A DNA stretch of 33,215 nt from Candidatus Melainabacteria bacterium. Its GTDB lineage: Bacteria; Cyanobacteriota; Vampirovibrionia; Vampirovibrionales; Vampirovibrionaceae. The position numbers were made by a program, and so were the translations under genes. The notes under the pieces were generated by a model. It was given only the letters and a program-made list of their open reading frames with translations, had not been told where the DNA came from and did not search any database. Positions 5,294 through 13,688 of this stretch are shown here, one piece after another; within the stretch, counting starts at the first letter, position 1, and each line of letters opens with the position of its first letter. The stretch covers positions 1 through 33,215 of the forward strand of contig CABHPA010000089.1 in the NCBI GenBank assembly GCA_902168245.1. Direction: 5' to 3'.

Positions 5294-7012
5294 ATGTTGA
5301 CTGGAGAAGCCACCCGATTGGCGGGATCTATACATTCGCTCGCGCTAATGCCTCTGCAATCGATGGTTCAGGCGCAATCCGGCCTGTGGGAAGACGGCAA
5401 CCTGCTGACGGCCTGGTTTGAATCGCTGAACCGCCATTTTATGGGTTCCATGCTGGCCAGCTACATCGATTTTTCCATGCTGGGCTGGCTGTTGTTCTTT
5501 TTTACCCTGCTGGTCTATGTCATCAGCAAGGATCAATGGCTTCGCCTGCGGGGAGAGCTTCAGCATTTCGCCCTGTTCGATTCGCTCACCAACCTGCCCA
5601 ACCGTCGCCTGTTCGAGGATCGCATCCAGCAGGCCATTAAAAGCACCCGTCGCCGGGAAGGCAAATTTGCCTTGATTATGGCGGATCTGGATCGATTCAA
5701 GCAGATTAACGATACCCTGGGCCACCATGCGGGCGACAATCTGCTGACTCAGGTAGGCATGCGCCTGCGTAATATCGTGCGGGGGGCGGATACCGTGGCC
5801 CGGCTGGGCGGCGACGAGTTCGCCTTCATTATTCAGGACATTGAAGATTATGCGGGCGTGGAGTATGTGACGGATCGCATCATTCAGGCCATTGACGAGC
5901 CGGTGACCATTGAGGGGCTGCCCTTCAGCATGGGCATCAGCATGGGGATCGTGGTCTATCCCGATCACGGGGAAGACGTGGAAACCCTGCTTCGCCGGGC
6001 GGATATTTCCCTGTACCGCTCCAAGGAGCGGCGTAACTGCTACACCTTTTACGATAAGGACAGTGACGATTACAACCGCAAGAACATTGAGCTGCAAAAC
6101 GAACTGCGGCAAGCCATTAAGCAAGGCGAGCTGGAAGTGTACTACCAGCCCAAAGTGGATTGCGGCAGCCATCACATCAAGGGGCTGGAAGCGCTGGCCC
6201 GCTGGCCGCACCCGGAACAAGGCATGATTTCCCCGGCGGTGTTTATCCCGCTGGCCAAAAAGAACGGACTGATTAAAGACCTGACCATGCTGATGCTGCA
6301 AAAGTCCATTGAGCAGATTAGCGACCTGTACCACCAGGGCATTGAGGTGGCGCTGTCGGTCAACATTACCGAGGAAAACCTGGAAGACACCAATTTCCCC
6401 GATGAGGTGGCCTATATCCTGAAGCGTTTCGGCTTTCCGCCCCGCTGCCTGGAGCTGGAAATTACGGAAGACGTGATTATCGAGAACATCCAGAACGCCA
6501 CGCTTGTCACCGAAAAGCTGCATGGCCTGGGCATCAAGATTTCCATCGACGATTTTGGCACCGGCAACTCCTCGATTTCGTATCTCAAAAAATTGCCCAT
6601 TCACACCCTCAAAATCGATCTCTCGTTTATTCGGGAAATGAACCGTAACCCGGATGACGCGGCCATTGTGAAAACCACCATCCTGCTCAGCAAGAGCCTG
6701 GGGCTTTCCGTGGTGGCCGAAGGTGTGGAGGACGAGCTGACCCTGCAAAAACTGAACGATTGGGGCTGCGATTTGGCCCAGGGCTTTTACGTGTGCAAGC
6801 CGGTTCCCAACGATACGCTGGTGGACTGGATTAAAAACAGCGACTGGAAGCCCCAGTACCGCACCGACCAGACCTTCCCGCCCCAGCAAGCCCTGCAACA
6901 GAAAACGCCCTTGAATACTGAACCGAGTGCGGGTACTGAAACGAGCGCCGCGCCTGAGCCTGAAGCGACGAACCCACCCAGCCTGAAGGTGGTTCGGAAT
7001 CAACAGAAATAA
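5294..7012 (+). CDS. GGDEF-EAL cyclic-di-GMP turnover protein, membrane-anchored
   Basis: The 572-residue protein combines a diguanylate cyclase and a c-di-GMP phosphodiesterase domain. One membrane helix is predicted at about 61-78 (SMLGWLLFFFTLLVYVIS). The GGDEF domain starts at DSLTNLPNRRLFEDR (about 96-110) and has an intact active-site motif, LGGDEF (171-176). An RGAD (163-166) lies five residues upstream, matching the RxxD inhibitory c-di-GMP site. The EAL domain has GLEALARWPHP (EAL at 299-301), LELEITED, IDDFGTGNSS (418-427), LKIDLSFI and VVAEGVED, so both activities look possible. The last 50 residues are Pro/Thr/Glu-rich. It probably sets a c-di-GMP level that controls motility, surface growth or secretion; YajQ at 32418 is a possible effector. 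No strong ribosome-binding site marks the ATG. Confidence 0.93.
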   Translation: MLTGEATRLAGSIHSLALMPLQSMVQAQSGLWEDGNLLTAWFESLNRHFMGSMLASYIDFSMLGWLLFFFTLLVYVISKDQWLRLRGELQHFALFDSLTNLPNRRLFEDRIQQAIKSTRRREGKFALIMADLDRFKQINDTLGHHAGDNLLTQVGMRLRNIVRGADTVARLGGDEFAFIIQDIEDYAGVEYVTDRIIQAIDEPVTIEGLPFSMGISMGIVVYPDHGEDVETLLRRADISLYRSKERRNCYTFYDKDSDDYNRKNIELQNELRQAIKQGELEVYYQPKVDCGSHHIKGLEALARWPHPEQGMISPAVFIPLAKKNGLIKDLTMLMLQKSIEQISDLYHQGIEVALSVNITEENLEDTNFPDEVAYILKRFGFPPRCLELEITEDVIIENIQNATLVTEKLHGLGIKISIDDFGTGNSSISYLKKLPIHTLKIDLSFIREMNRNPDDAAIVKTTILLSKSLGLSVVAEGVEDELTLQKLNDWGCDLAQGFYVCKPVPNDTLVDWIKNSDWKPQYRTDQTFPPQQALQQKTPLNTEPSAGTETSAAPEPEATNPPSLKVVRNQQK

Positions 7013-7013
7013 C

Positions 7014-7046
7014 AAAACGCCTGCTTCGGCGGGAAACAGGCGTTTT
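7014..7046. terminator. Bidirectional intrinsic terminator
   Basis: AAAACGCCTG (7014-7023) and CAGGCGTTTT (7037-7046) form a perfect 10-bp stem with a 13-nt loop. The T-rich arm ends serve both strands. It sits just after the GGDEF-EAL stop and before the converging SPFH gene end, so it can stop both transcripts. Confidence 0.8.
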
Positions 7047-7080
7047 GGTTAATGGTATGTTTACCGGAACGGTCGGCTGG

Positions 7081-9144
7081 CTAGCCTGCCTGCGGCGGAC
7101 TGGCGTCCGGCCCTGGGTGAGGGCTGCCGAGCCGTTTTTGCAGCTCCTCCCGAATGGCGGAGGTTTGCGGGGAGCCGCTGCCGACGCCTGCGGCCGCTTT
7201 TTCGCCCAGCATATTGTTCAGCTTATCGGAGAGCATGACGTTCAGCAGGCTTTCCAGCAGGCCGCCGCCATCGGAATTGCCCATCTGGATTTTAGGCACC
7301 ACATCCACTTTAGATTGCTCCACGGCTTCGGCAAAGCGTTGCATTACCTGCTGCACCAACTGGAACTGCGGGCCGCCGTATGCGCCCACCTGCTCCTCAA
7401 TGGCCATGGCTTGCGCCACGCCCACGCGGGCCGCTTTTTCGGCTTCGGCATCGGCAAGCGCCTTGATTTTACTGGCTTCCCCTTCGGCCAGGATTTTTAT
7501 TTTCTTGGCCTCGGCCTCGGATAGCGTTCTGATTTGAAGCGCCTGTTGTTCGGCACGGGCCAAATCGGCCTTGCCCTGGTTGCTTTGCACCGCAATGCCA
7601 ATTTCCGATTCGGTGAGCATGGACTGCTGCTTGGCGCGCGATTCGGCTTCGCGCAGCTCCCGTTCCTTCACCGCGGCTTTTTCCTGACGGTTGTAAGTTT
7701 CCACCTGCTCTTCGGCAATCTGGCGGGAGCGCAACTGGTTCAGGATCAGCTCAATCTGCTTGTCGCCTTCCACGGAACCGGGCGTGCCGATCAGCACCTC
7801 TTCCAGCTCCAGGTTGTAATGGGCGAAGCGATCCTTCATTTCCACGGCGGCCTGCTGCTGGATGATGCTTCTTTCCTGAATAAGCTGAATCAGGGTGCGG
7901 GATTGGCCAATGTTCTTGAAGTAGGCGGCCACCATCGGATCCAGGGTTTGTTCCACCAGGCGCTTGATGTCGCCGAAGCGCTGAATGACCAGCGGAGCCT
8001 TGCGGTAATCGATGTGGACAACCACGGACAAGGGCAGGGTGGGTTCAAAAGCGTCTTTGGTGATCAGGCTGATTTCGGACAGGTTTTCATCCAGCCGGTG
8101 CGTACCCACCTGGTTGCTGATCCACTTCAGGATGATGTTGGTGGTGGGTACCATCACGATTTTTCCGGCGTAGGTGTTAAAGGCGTATTTGCCGGGCAAT
8201 AGCGCCTCGCTCCAGACGCCCCGGTAGCCTTTTTTCACCATTTCGCCGTGGTTATAATCCTTGCCGCTCAGGTCTTCGCCGATTTCCCCGGTGTAGGAAA
8301 TCACCACGCCCACGGTACCCACCTCAATGGTGGTCTTGGGAATCATCTCAATGGTGCCGAACAGGCGGTTAATGTAGTAGGTGCCTTCCACCAGCACTTG
8401 CAACTGGCGGCCCCGTTTGCCGCTTGCGGCCAGGAATTTGTCGGGATCCTGGAAGTTGTTGTGGTAGGTATTGGGGTCTTCGGGGTTGCCGCCCACGGTG
8501 GGGGCGATGATTTCCCCGGTGGAAAGCGATTCCCCGTCGTGGATGGTGACGATGCCCACCATATCATCGGCATCTTTAATCACCACGGGCGAAAAACCTT
8601 CGCGTTCCCGAATAATGCTGGCCATGCGGTTGAACATTTCCAGTTCGCCGGGATCCATGACCAGATAATAGGGCCGATCCTCGGTAATCACCACAAACTG
8701 AACCAGGTTGATGGCATAGGTGCCTTCCCGCAGGATGAGTCGTTGCGGGCCTTTTTGTCCGTCTTTGGCCAGAAAGTCTTTTACGTCCTGAAAGTCCTTG
8801 GCCTTGGTGTTGGAGGCCAGCGCCTGGGTGGAGGGCAGCGATTGGCCGTCGCGGGCGAACACGTAGCCAATTTTACCCTGGGGAATCGTGACCAATGGCA
8901 TATTGTGGATTTTATACTGCAAAATAAACAGGAAGTGCCAGCCGCCCCGCAGGATGTTGGGCTGAAAGCCAGCTTCCCCGTTGAGGGCGATTAAACCGGA
9001 CTTTAGCGAACCCTTTACGCTGAAGAGTTTTTCCACCACACCAACCCGGTTGTTGGGAATATAACGGATAGACAGCAGGAACAAAAACCCTAAAATTCCT
9101 GCCAATGCGGACAAGAACGGGTGCATCAGAATCAGCTCAAACAT
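7081..9144 (-). CDS. SPFH/flotillin-like membrane scaffold protein
   Basis: The protein has 687 residues from ATG 9144. It has one N-terminal membrane helix (PFLSALAGILGFLFLLSI), a long band-7/SPFH-type region through about residue 460 (for example VGTVGVVISYTGEIGEDL and PTTNIILKWISNQ), then an Ala/Glu/Lys-rich coiled coil (ARAEQQALQIRTLSEAEAKK) like flotillins. The C-terminal 70 residues are Gly/Ser/Pro-rich. SPFH proteins form large rings at membranes that organise lipid domains and often control proteases. Length exceeds classical flotillin (about 430-510), because of insertions between repeated beta strands in the N-terminal half. A GTG at 9165 is also possible. I chose 9144 because AAAGGAAA lies 8 nt upstream and the hydrophobic helix follows at once. 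It is flanked by terminators, so it is probably monocistronic. Confidence 0.85.
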   Translation of the reverse strand: MFELILMHPFLSALAGILGFLFLLSIRYIPNNRVGVVEKLFSVKGSLKSGLIALNGEAGFQPNILRGGWHFLFILQYKIHNMPLVTIPQGKIGYVFARDGQSLPSTQALASNTKAKDFQDVKDFLAKDGQKGPQRLILREGTYAINLVQFVVITEDRPYYLVMDPGELEMFNRMASIIREREGFSPVVIKDADDMVGIVTIHDGESLSTGEIIAPTVGGNPEDPNTYHNNFQDPDKFLAASGKRGRQLQVLVEGTYYINRLFGTIEMIPKTTIEVGTVGVVISYTGEIGEDLSGKDYNHGEMVKKGYRGVWSEALLPGKYAFNTYAGKIVMVPTTNIILKWISNQVGTHRLDENLSEISLITKDAFEPTLPLSVVVHIDYRKAPLVIQRFGDIKRLVEQTLDPMVAAYFKNIGQSRTLIQLIQERSIIQQQAAVEMKDRFAHYNLELEEVLIGTPGSVEGDKQIELILNQLRSRQIAEEQVETYNRQEKAAVKERELREAESRAKQQSMLTESEIGIAVQSNQGKADLARAEQQALQIRTLSEAEAKKIKILAEGEASKIKALADAEAEKAARVGVAQAMAIEEQVGAYGGPQFQLVQQVMQRFAEAVEQSKVDVVPKIQMGNSDGGGLLESLLNVMLSDKLNNMLGEKAAAGVGSGSPQTSAIREELQKRLGSPHPGPDASPPQAG

Positions 9145-9229
9145 CGGATCGGTTTCCTTTACCACGACCGGGATAATTCCCCGGATGCCTTGATTATAGC
9201 CTTTGTGGGCGGGTAGGGGAACGGCGGCG

Positions 9230-9279
9230 AAAAAACGGTAAGCCGTCCAAAAGCAGTAAGGAATTTGCTTTTGGACGGC
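9230..9279 (-). terminator. Intrinsic terminator of the subtilisin-like gene
   Basis: GCCGTCCAAAAGCA (9242-9255) and its exact complement (9266-9279) form a 14-bp stem with a 10-nt loop. Read on the minus strand it is followed within 5 nt by TTTTTT (9235-9230). It closes transcription from 10133-9345 before the SPFH gene. Confidence 0.8.
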
Positions 9280-9344
9280 AACGGGGTGGGGTTTCCCCGT
9301 GAAAGAGGACTGAAAGGAATTGTTCTATCCGAAATTTTTGCGAA

Positions 9345-10133
9345 TTACATCAGCATGCTGAAGATCTGGCCGTTGCTGTAGCCCTGGGCATGCATCCGGG
9401 CCAACTGGCTGGTCAGGTTCGCGGTGGCGAAGGAAGTGGTCTGGCCTTCGGCGGTGACGTTGCCGATGCCCGAACTGCGGTTCAGTACGCCGTTGGTGGT
9501 GGAACCCACGTTGAAAGAATTGCTGGCGGCCAGGCTGTTCACCTGGTTGCGGCCGCCGTTTCCGGCAGCCACGGCGACCGGGACGCCCAGATCGGAGAGA
9601 ATCTCAATTTTTCGGCGAACCTCATTGCCCAGGGAGCTGTTGCCAAAATTCTCCTGGGAAAGGTTCACCGCATCAATGGTTTCCCCGTTACGCACCCGCG
9701 CAATCACGTCATCCAGAGAGCTGGAGATGTTAGCCAATCGGTTACCGCCCTTGGAAATGTCGTATTGTTGCACATCCACATCGCCGCCCTGGGCCAGGAT
9801 GTTGGTGATTTCCTGGCCATGACCGGAGGAAAAATCGTCGATGGCCACGATTTTAAGCGGGTTGCCGCCGGGGGAAGGGGAAGAAAACGTAGTGCCGCCA
9901 CCCCGTTTGGGGATGGTGGGGAAATTCATGAATGCGCCCACATTGTTGCCAATGCTGGCCATGAGCGCCTGGAAGCTGCCCAGCGGGCTGCTGAGGCTGT
10001 TAAAGCCAGGCAGGGACAAGCCGAGACCGGGAGCGGCGACCTGGGGCAACGGCGCCGCCGCAGCGGGGGCAACCAGGCTGCCTGGCAAATTGAGACCGGG
10101 ATTAAGCCCGATGTTGTTGAACGTGCTTGCCAC
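9345..10133 (-). CDS. Compact subtilisin-like (S8-fold) protein
   Basis: This 262-residue protein keeps subtilase landmarks in order. IVAIDDFSSGHGQEITNIL holds Asp99/Asp100 and His105, resembling the Asp strand run directly into the HGTHV helix. VPVAVAAGNGG has Asn192 at the oxyanion position, and TTSFATANLTSQLA has Ser234 like the GTSMATP motif. In ordinary subtilases about 30 residues separate Asp from His; here there are 4-5, so the domain is unusually small. Residues 1-90 are Pro/Ala/Gly-rich and possibly disordered; no classical signal peptide is visible. The start is GTG, with AGGAG about 12 nt upstream. Whether it cleaves peptides is unknown; it could be an inactive scaffold. The family call is my inference from motifs. 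It lies upstream of the SPFH gene but a terminator separates them. Confidence 0.6.
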   Translation of the reverse strand: MASTFNNIGLNPGLNLPGSLVAPAAAAPLPQVAAPGLGLSLPGFNSLSSPLGSFQALMASIGNNVGAFMNFPTIPKRGGGTTFSSPSPGGNPLKIVAIDDFSSGHGQEITNILAQGGDVDVQQYDISKGGNRLANISSSLDDVIARVRNGETIDAVNLSQENFGNSSLGNEVRRKIEILSDLGVPVAVAAGNGGRNQVNSLAASNSFNVGSTTNGVLNRSSGIGNVTAEGQTTSFATANLTSQLARMHAQGYSNGQIFSMLM

Positions 10134-10647
10134 TAATTTCTTCTTCTCCTCATATGCAAGATGAAGGGCATATCCTGCAATGCTCGTTTCATATTCGCGT
10201 CAGATGGGTAAGGACGAAACCGCAAGACGGATCACCTGACTGCTCAGTGCTTAGCATCGGCCGTGATTCAGTCTGTTGGTTCCATAGTTGAATTGCGCTG
10301 TTATTAAAATAAAAACAAATAATTGAATAATATTGCTTGCGTATGATGTAAAGTTTTCTCTCATAGCGCTGACATAGATGGAATGTATCCCTGCCTGAGC
10401 CAGCCTTGTGGTTGCGCCCATCCGGCAGACGGATTCAGTCGGTTTGCGAATAATCATCCGCCAATCGTCTGCCGGATGGGGCGATCGGGCAGGCCGTCAA
10501 TCCTCTGGCAGGCGAATTGGCGAACCCGTCGGCCAGCGGTAGAATATCCGCGTTCCAAGCGCCAGCCCGGTTCGGGTCGGGCGTTGTTTCCGAAAACCGT
10601 ATGCCGGTCATGATCGGCTTGTAGCGCATAACAGGGGAGGGCATACT
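10134..10647. other. Gene-free region, partly AT-rich, with an imperfect long hairpin
   Basis: I see no convincing gene in these 514 bp. Part of it (about 10290-10370) is strongly AT-rich and may hold promoters in either direction, but I cannot assign clear -35/-10 pairs. CCCATCCGGCAGACG (10417-10431) and its exact complement at 10466-10480 form a 15-bp stem. With single-base bulges the pairing extends on both sides. No T-tract follows. A regulatory RNA structure or protein-binding palindrome is possible. Confidence 0.45.
10417..10480. repeat. Inverted repeat with 15-bp perfect arms
   Basis: Arms 10417-10431 and 10466-10480 are exactly complementary, separated by 34 nt. The inner GGATT/AATC and outer CGCCC/GGGGCG also pair if one-base bulges are allowed. 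It lies 170 bp upstream of the rhodanese gene. Confidence 0.8.
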
Positions 10648-11040
10648 ATGGCAACCGCAACCGCCGTCAAACCGAACGATCCGGCGCAAGCCAGGCAATA
10701 TTTTGAGCGGAAAATGCAATTTACCACCGGCCCGGTGGAGCTGAACCGCATGTTGACCCAAAAGCAGGATATTGTGGTGGTGGATGTGCGGGCCGCCGAG
10801 GATTACGAAAAAGGGCATATTCCGGGGGCCATTAATTTGCCGCAGGAACGCTGGGACACTTACGCAGGGCTTAGCAAAACCCGGCAGAATATTTTATATT
10901 GCTACTCCCATGTGTGCCATTTGGGGGCCACTGCGGCCGTGCAGTTCGCCGGGGCGGGCTACCCGGTTATGGAAATGGACGGCGGCTGGGACGCCTGGCA
11001 GGAGTATGAATTGCCCTGGGAAAAAAGCAAGGGCGTTTAA
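10648..11040 (+). CDS. Single-domain rhodanese-like sulfurtransferase
   Basis: The 130-residue protein is one rhodanese domain. DIVVVDVRAAEDYEKGHIPG (41-60) is the usual first signature and INLPQ follows. The active loop is YCYSHVCHLGATAA, with the expected catalytic Cys85 and a second Cys90 inside the loop. AGAGYPVMEMDGGWDAWQ closes the fold. Such proteins move sulfane sulfur to thiols or cyanide, or act as sulfur carriers. The loop replaces the common GxR pattern with HVCH, so substrate preference may differ; Cys90 could form a disulfide with Cys85. AGGGGAGG precedes the ATG by 8 nt, a strong ribosome-binding site. It ends 16 bp from the converging coaE. Confidence 0.85.
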   Translation: MATATAVKPNDPAQARQYFERKMQFTTGPVELNRMLTQKQDIVVVDVRAAEDYEKGHIPGAINLPQERWDTYAGLSKTRQNILYCYSHVCHLGATAAVQFAGAGYPVMEMDGGWDAWQEYELPWEKSKGV

Positions 11041-11056
11041 CCGTTTGCCGCCTTTG

Positions 11057-11677
11057 TTAAACGGCGTCCACGGTTTGCCGACCGGCCAGAATGCTTTCCA
11101 CCTGCCTTAGCAGGGCATCCGGCGGGCCGTTGTTGTCTAGGATATGGTAACAGGCGCACTGCTCTGCCCGGCGGCGTTTTTCCTCGGCAGGCATCTGGCT
11201 TTTCATGCGGGCCAGCGCTTCCTCGCGGCTCATGCCCCGGTTTTGCAGCAGCCGTTCCAGTCGGGTTTGCTCCTCGGTTTCCAGTAGCCAGATTTCATCG
11301 TAATAAGACTCCAGGTTGGATTCAAAAAACAGCGGGATAATGGCCACCACCAGCGGCCGGGCTTGATGCTCGGCAAAAAACGCCAGCATGGTTTCGCGGA
11401 TTTTGGGATGGATCCAGCTTTCCACCAGCTTGCGTTTCGGGGCATCGGCAAATACCCGTTCCCCCAGCCTGGGACGGTTCACGCCGCCGGTTTCGTCAAA
11501 CACCGCCTCCCCGAATTCCTGGCGGATGTTGGCCTTTAAGCCCTCATCATTCCGAAGCATGCCATGCACCACGTCATCGGCGTCAATCACTGGGATGCCC
11601 CGCTGCCGGAGGTAGTCTCCCACAACGGACTTCCCGCAGGCGATTCCGCCGGTTAACGCGATTCTTCGGGTGGGCAT
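11057..11677 (-). CDS. coaE: Dephospho-CoA kinase
   Basis: This 206-residue enzyme catalyses the last step of coenzyme A synthesis, ATP-dependent phosphorylation of the 3'-hydroxyl of dephospho-CoA. The P-loop GGIACGKS lies at 10-17. PVIDADDVVHGML follows at about 29-41, matching the CoaE motif that holds the catalytic Asp. RPRLGERVF and WIHPKIRE are the typical middle motifs, and VAIIPLFFES corresponds to the VPLLFE strand. Length is normal for the family (about 200). It converges on the rhodanese gene and looks monocistronic. Confidence 0.95.
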   Translation of the reverse strand: MPTRRIALTGGIACGKSVVGDYLRQRGIPVIDADDVVHGMLRNDEGLKANIRQEFGEAVFDETGGVNRPRLGERVFADAPKRKLVESWIHPKIRETMLAFFAEHQARPLVVAIIPLFFESNLESYYDEIWLLETEEQTRLERLLQNRGMSREEALARMKSQMPAEEKRRRAEQCACYHILDNNGPPDALLRQVESILAGRQTVDAV

Positions 11678-11786
11678 AGCTAACCGCCTTTGCAGATTGA
11701 TGGGGGCTGAATACTGAAGGATACCAATAAGAAGTATTTACAAAATTTTCCAAACTATCAAGTTTTACCGGAACTGGCCGAAATCC

Positions 11787-11814
11787 TTGACAAAGGAAGC
11801 ATTCTTGGATAACC
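11787..11814 (+). promoter_or_regulatory. Possible promoter of the Flp-like gene
   Basis: A perfect TTGACA (11787-11792) lies 77 bp before the Flp-like start codon. The best downstream partner is ATAACC (11809-11814) after a 16-bp spacer, which is a poor -10. The -35 is convincing, the -10 is not. Confidence 0.4.
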
Positions 11815-11863
11815 GCGCAACCGGAAAACGACCGGACATAGGGAACTGAAGCCAAAGGGAACC

Positions 11864-12814
11864 ATGTTGACCAGGAAGCGAAACAGCGGCAACGCAATGA
11901 CGGAATACAGTCTGATTGGCCTGTTAGTTTTGACGGTTTGTATTGGCGGGCTGATGAACCTGGGTAACGGGCTTCAGGACAACCTGGGCGGCTTTGGGAA
12001 ATCCCTGGCCTACAGCCAAAAGGCTGCGCCAAGCGCCTTGCCCACGGTCAACGTCGTTTCGCCCGCAGCGGCTGTCCCGTCCTCTTCGTCGCTGCAGGCC
12101 AAACCCGCCCAAAAAGTCGATCTTGGCACACCGGCGCAGACCTCGGAAACCCTCCAGGTCTCCGGCGCCAATGGGGCCACCAACGAGCTTGCGGATGCGC
12201 TGGCAAGCCGGACGGACAAGCTGCTGGCCACGGGCGAAATAACCCAGGCGCAGGCGAATTTGCTGTATAAGCTGTCCAACAACGGGCATTCCCTTGCCAA
12301 TGGGCAGGCGTTATTTGAAAACGCGTTGAAAGCCGGGCAAAAATCCGTGGCTTTTGAGGGCAAAACCTATAAACTGCGCGATTTCGCCAACATGCTTGGC
12401 TATACCAAGGACACCACCCAACAGGAAAACTGGTCGCTAAACCCTGACATTGCCGGGCCGGTCATGAAGCCGTTTTCCGAAACCTACCAGGAGATTCTGC
12501 AAAGCGGCATGTTGACTGATCCGAACGTGAAGCAACAGGTGAACGATATTACGTTGCAGATTGGTTCCCTGGTGGATGCGTTCACATGGAGCGCCAATGG
12601 CGCCTTTGACATGAATTATGCCTCGAACCAGAGCCTGGTGGACGATTTTAGCGCCTCGCTGGTCGAGCATTTCAAGACAAACCTGAATGGTGCGCCCATT
12701 GCTCAGTGGTCGCTTCCCGCTAATGCGTCGGACTTTACCCATCAGGGTTCCGCCAGCATTTGCGGGGCAGGTTCCGGAAAAGATAGCGGGAAGGCTTGCG
12801 CCGGGAAAGGATAG
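11864..12814 (+). CDS. Protein with Flp-type class III prepilin N-terminus and a long extension
   Basis: The N-terminus, KRNSGNAMTEYSLIGLLVLT, matches Flp/Tad prepilins: a short basic leader, a Gly (G9) before the cleavage point, Glu at +5 (E14) followed by Tyr, then a hydrophobic helix through about residue 34. Normal Flp pilins are 50-80 residues; this protein is 316. After a Ser/Pro/Ala linker (about 46-90) comes a region of about 220 residues that I do not recognise (for example ALASRTDKLLATGEITQAQA), ending in a Gly/Ser/Cys-rich tail. Prepilin peptidase would process it to a membrane-inserted or pilus-associated form; a pseudopilin or minor pilin is possible. No tad genes lie in the window. 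The start is ATG 11864; the Met at residue 12 would lose the leader. Confidence 0.65.
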   Translation: MLTRKRNSGNAMTEYSLIGLLVLTVCIGGLMNLGNGLQDNLGGFGKSLAYSQKAAPSALPTVNVVSPAAAVPSSSSLQAKPAQKVDLGTPAQTSETLQVSGANGATNELADALASRTDKLLATGEITQAQANLLYKLSNNGHSLANGQALFENALKAGQKSVAFEGKTYKLRDFANMLGYTKDTTQQENWSLNPDIAGPVMKPFSETYQEILQSGMLTDPNVKQQVNDITLQIGSLVDAFTWSANGAFDMNYASNQSLVDDFSASLVEHFKTNLNGAPIAQWSLPANASDFTHQGSASICGAGSGKDSGKACAGKG

Positions 12815-12901
12815 CGGGCGTTCTTGCCCCATGGCTGAATTTGGTGTGAAATAAGGGGAATTCCTCCCCCGCCTCGCCCCAATAAAAGGAACCCGCAAGC
12901 C

Positions 12902-13609
12902 ATGTTGAACTGGAACGACTTTGACCGCTCCCATAAGGTGTATGCGTGGATGGCCGCCATTTTCGTGATCTGTCTGGTGATTGCGGATCTCACCGGGGCC
13001 ATGCTGTTTTCCTTTCGGCTGCCGTTTTTAAAAGACCCGGTGCTGCTTTCGGCGGGGATTATCCCGTTCCCGGTTACGTTTATCCTGACCGACTTGTTGA
13101 ACGAGTTTTACGGCAAGGAAGGGGCGCGGTTCGTCACCTGGATTGGTTTTGGGATGTGCTTCCTCACCTTTTTATTGCTCTCGGTCGGTAGCCTGTTGCC
13201 GGTGGATCCCGGCACCTTCATTCCCCGGCCCGTGTTTATGACGATTGCCACCCAGTACACCGGCATGTTCATCGCTTCCATTACCGCGTACCTGATTGGC
13301 CAAATGCTGGATATTCAGGTGTTTCACATTTTCCGCTCCATTACCAAACACAAGTTCATCTGGCTGCGAGCCACCGGCTCCACGGTGATTTCACAACTGT
13401 TTGATTCCGTTATTGTCACCGTCATCGCCTTTTGGGGGCAAATGCAGATGAGCGACATGTTCCGGTTGGCCATGGGCAACTACACCTGGAAGTTCCTGAT
13501 TGCGGTGGGCATTACCCCGCTTTTGTACCTGGGGCATATCCTGCTGAAAAAGCTGATGCCCCGGCAAGAAGCGCTGTTGGAAACCCTGGAACCCGAATAC
13601 CGCGCATGA
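12902..13609 (+). CDS. yhhQ: Queuosine precursor transporter, YhhQ/VUT family
   Basis: This 235-residue integral membrane protein belongs to the DUF165/VUT family, whose E. coli member YhhQ imports queuosine precursors (preQ0/preQ1) for tRNA modification. About six hydrophobic helices are visible, starting at WMAAIFVICLVIADLTGAML. Family stretches include IPFPVTFILTDLLNEFYG (about 54-71), with the conserved Asp and Asn-Glu-x-Tyr-Gly. WLRATGSTVISQLFDSVIV (about 155-173) is another, containing the conserved Arg and Ser-x-x-x-x-x-Asp. AAAAGGA lies 11 nt before the ATG. I looked for a preQ1 riboswitch in the 87-bp upstream gap and found no convincing one. Direct evidence for the substrate comes only from the family. 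Confidence 0.88.
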   Translation: MLNWNDFDRSHKVYAWMAAIFVICLVIADLTGAMLFSFRLPFLKDPVLLSAGIIPFPVTFILTDLLNEFYGKEGARFVTWIGFGMCFLTFLLLSVGSLLPVDPGTFIPRPVFMTIATQYTGMFIASITAYLIGQMLDIQVFHIFRSITKHKFIWLRATGSTVISQLFDSVIVTVIAFWGQMQMSDMFRLAMGNYTWKFLIAVGITPLLYLGHILLKKLMPRQEALLETLEPEYRA

Positions 13610-13688
13610 GACTCCCAAAGCAAGGCCCATACAATTGCGCCGGGCTGATTGTTTTTCGACCCATCCCGGAGCGGTCATAAATCGTTTC

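Noticed and set aside
5345..7015. 556-residue open frame opposite the GGDEF-EAL gene
   Set aside because: It mirrors a GC-rich gene in the antisense frame. Its translation is His/Gln/Val-rich without motifs, while the sense strand has intact GGDEF and EAL.
10251..10457. 68-residue minus-strand frame in the gene-free region
   Set aside because: It has no ribosome-binding site, crosses the arm of an inverted repeat and has no recognisable features.
12815..12901. preQ1 riboswitch upstream of the YhhQ transporter
   Set aside because: The gap holds an AAAAGGA and some C-rich sequence, but neither the conserved preQ1-I stem-loop and tail nor another class could be laid out.
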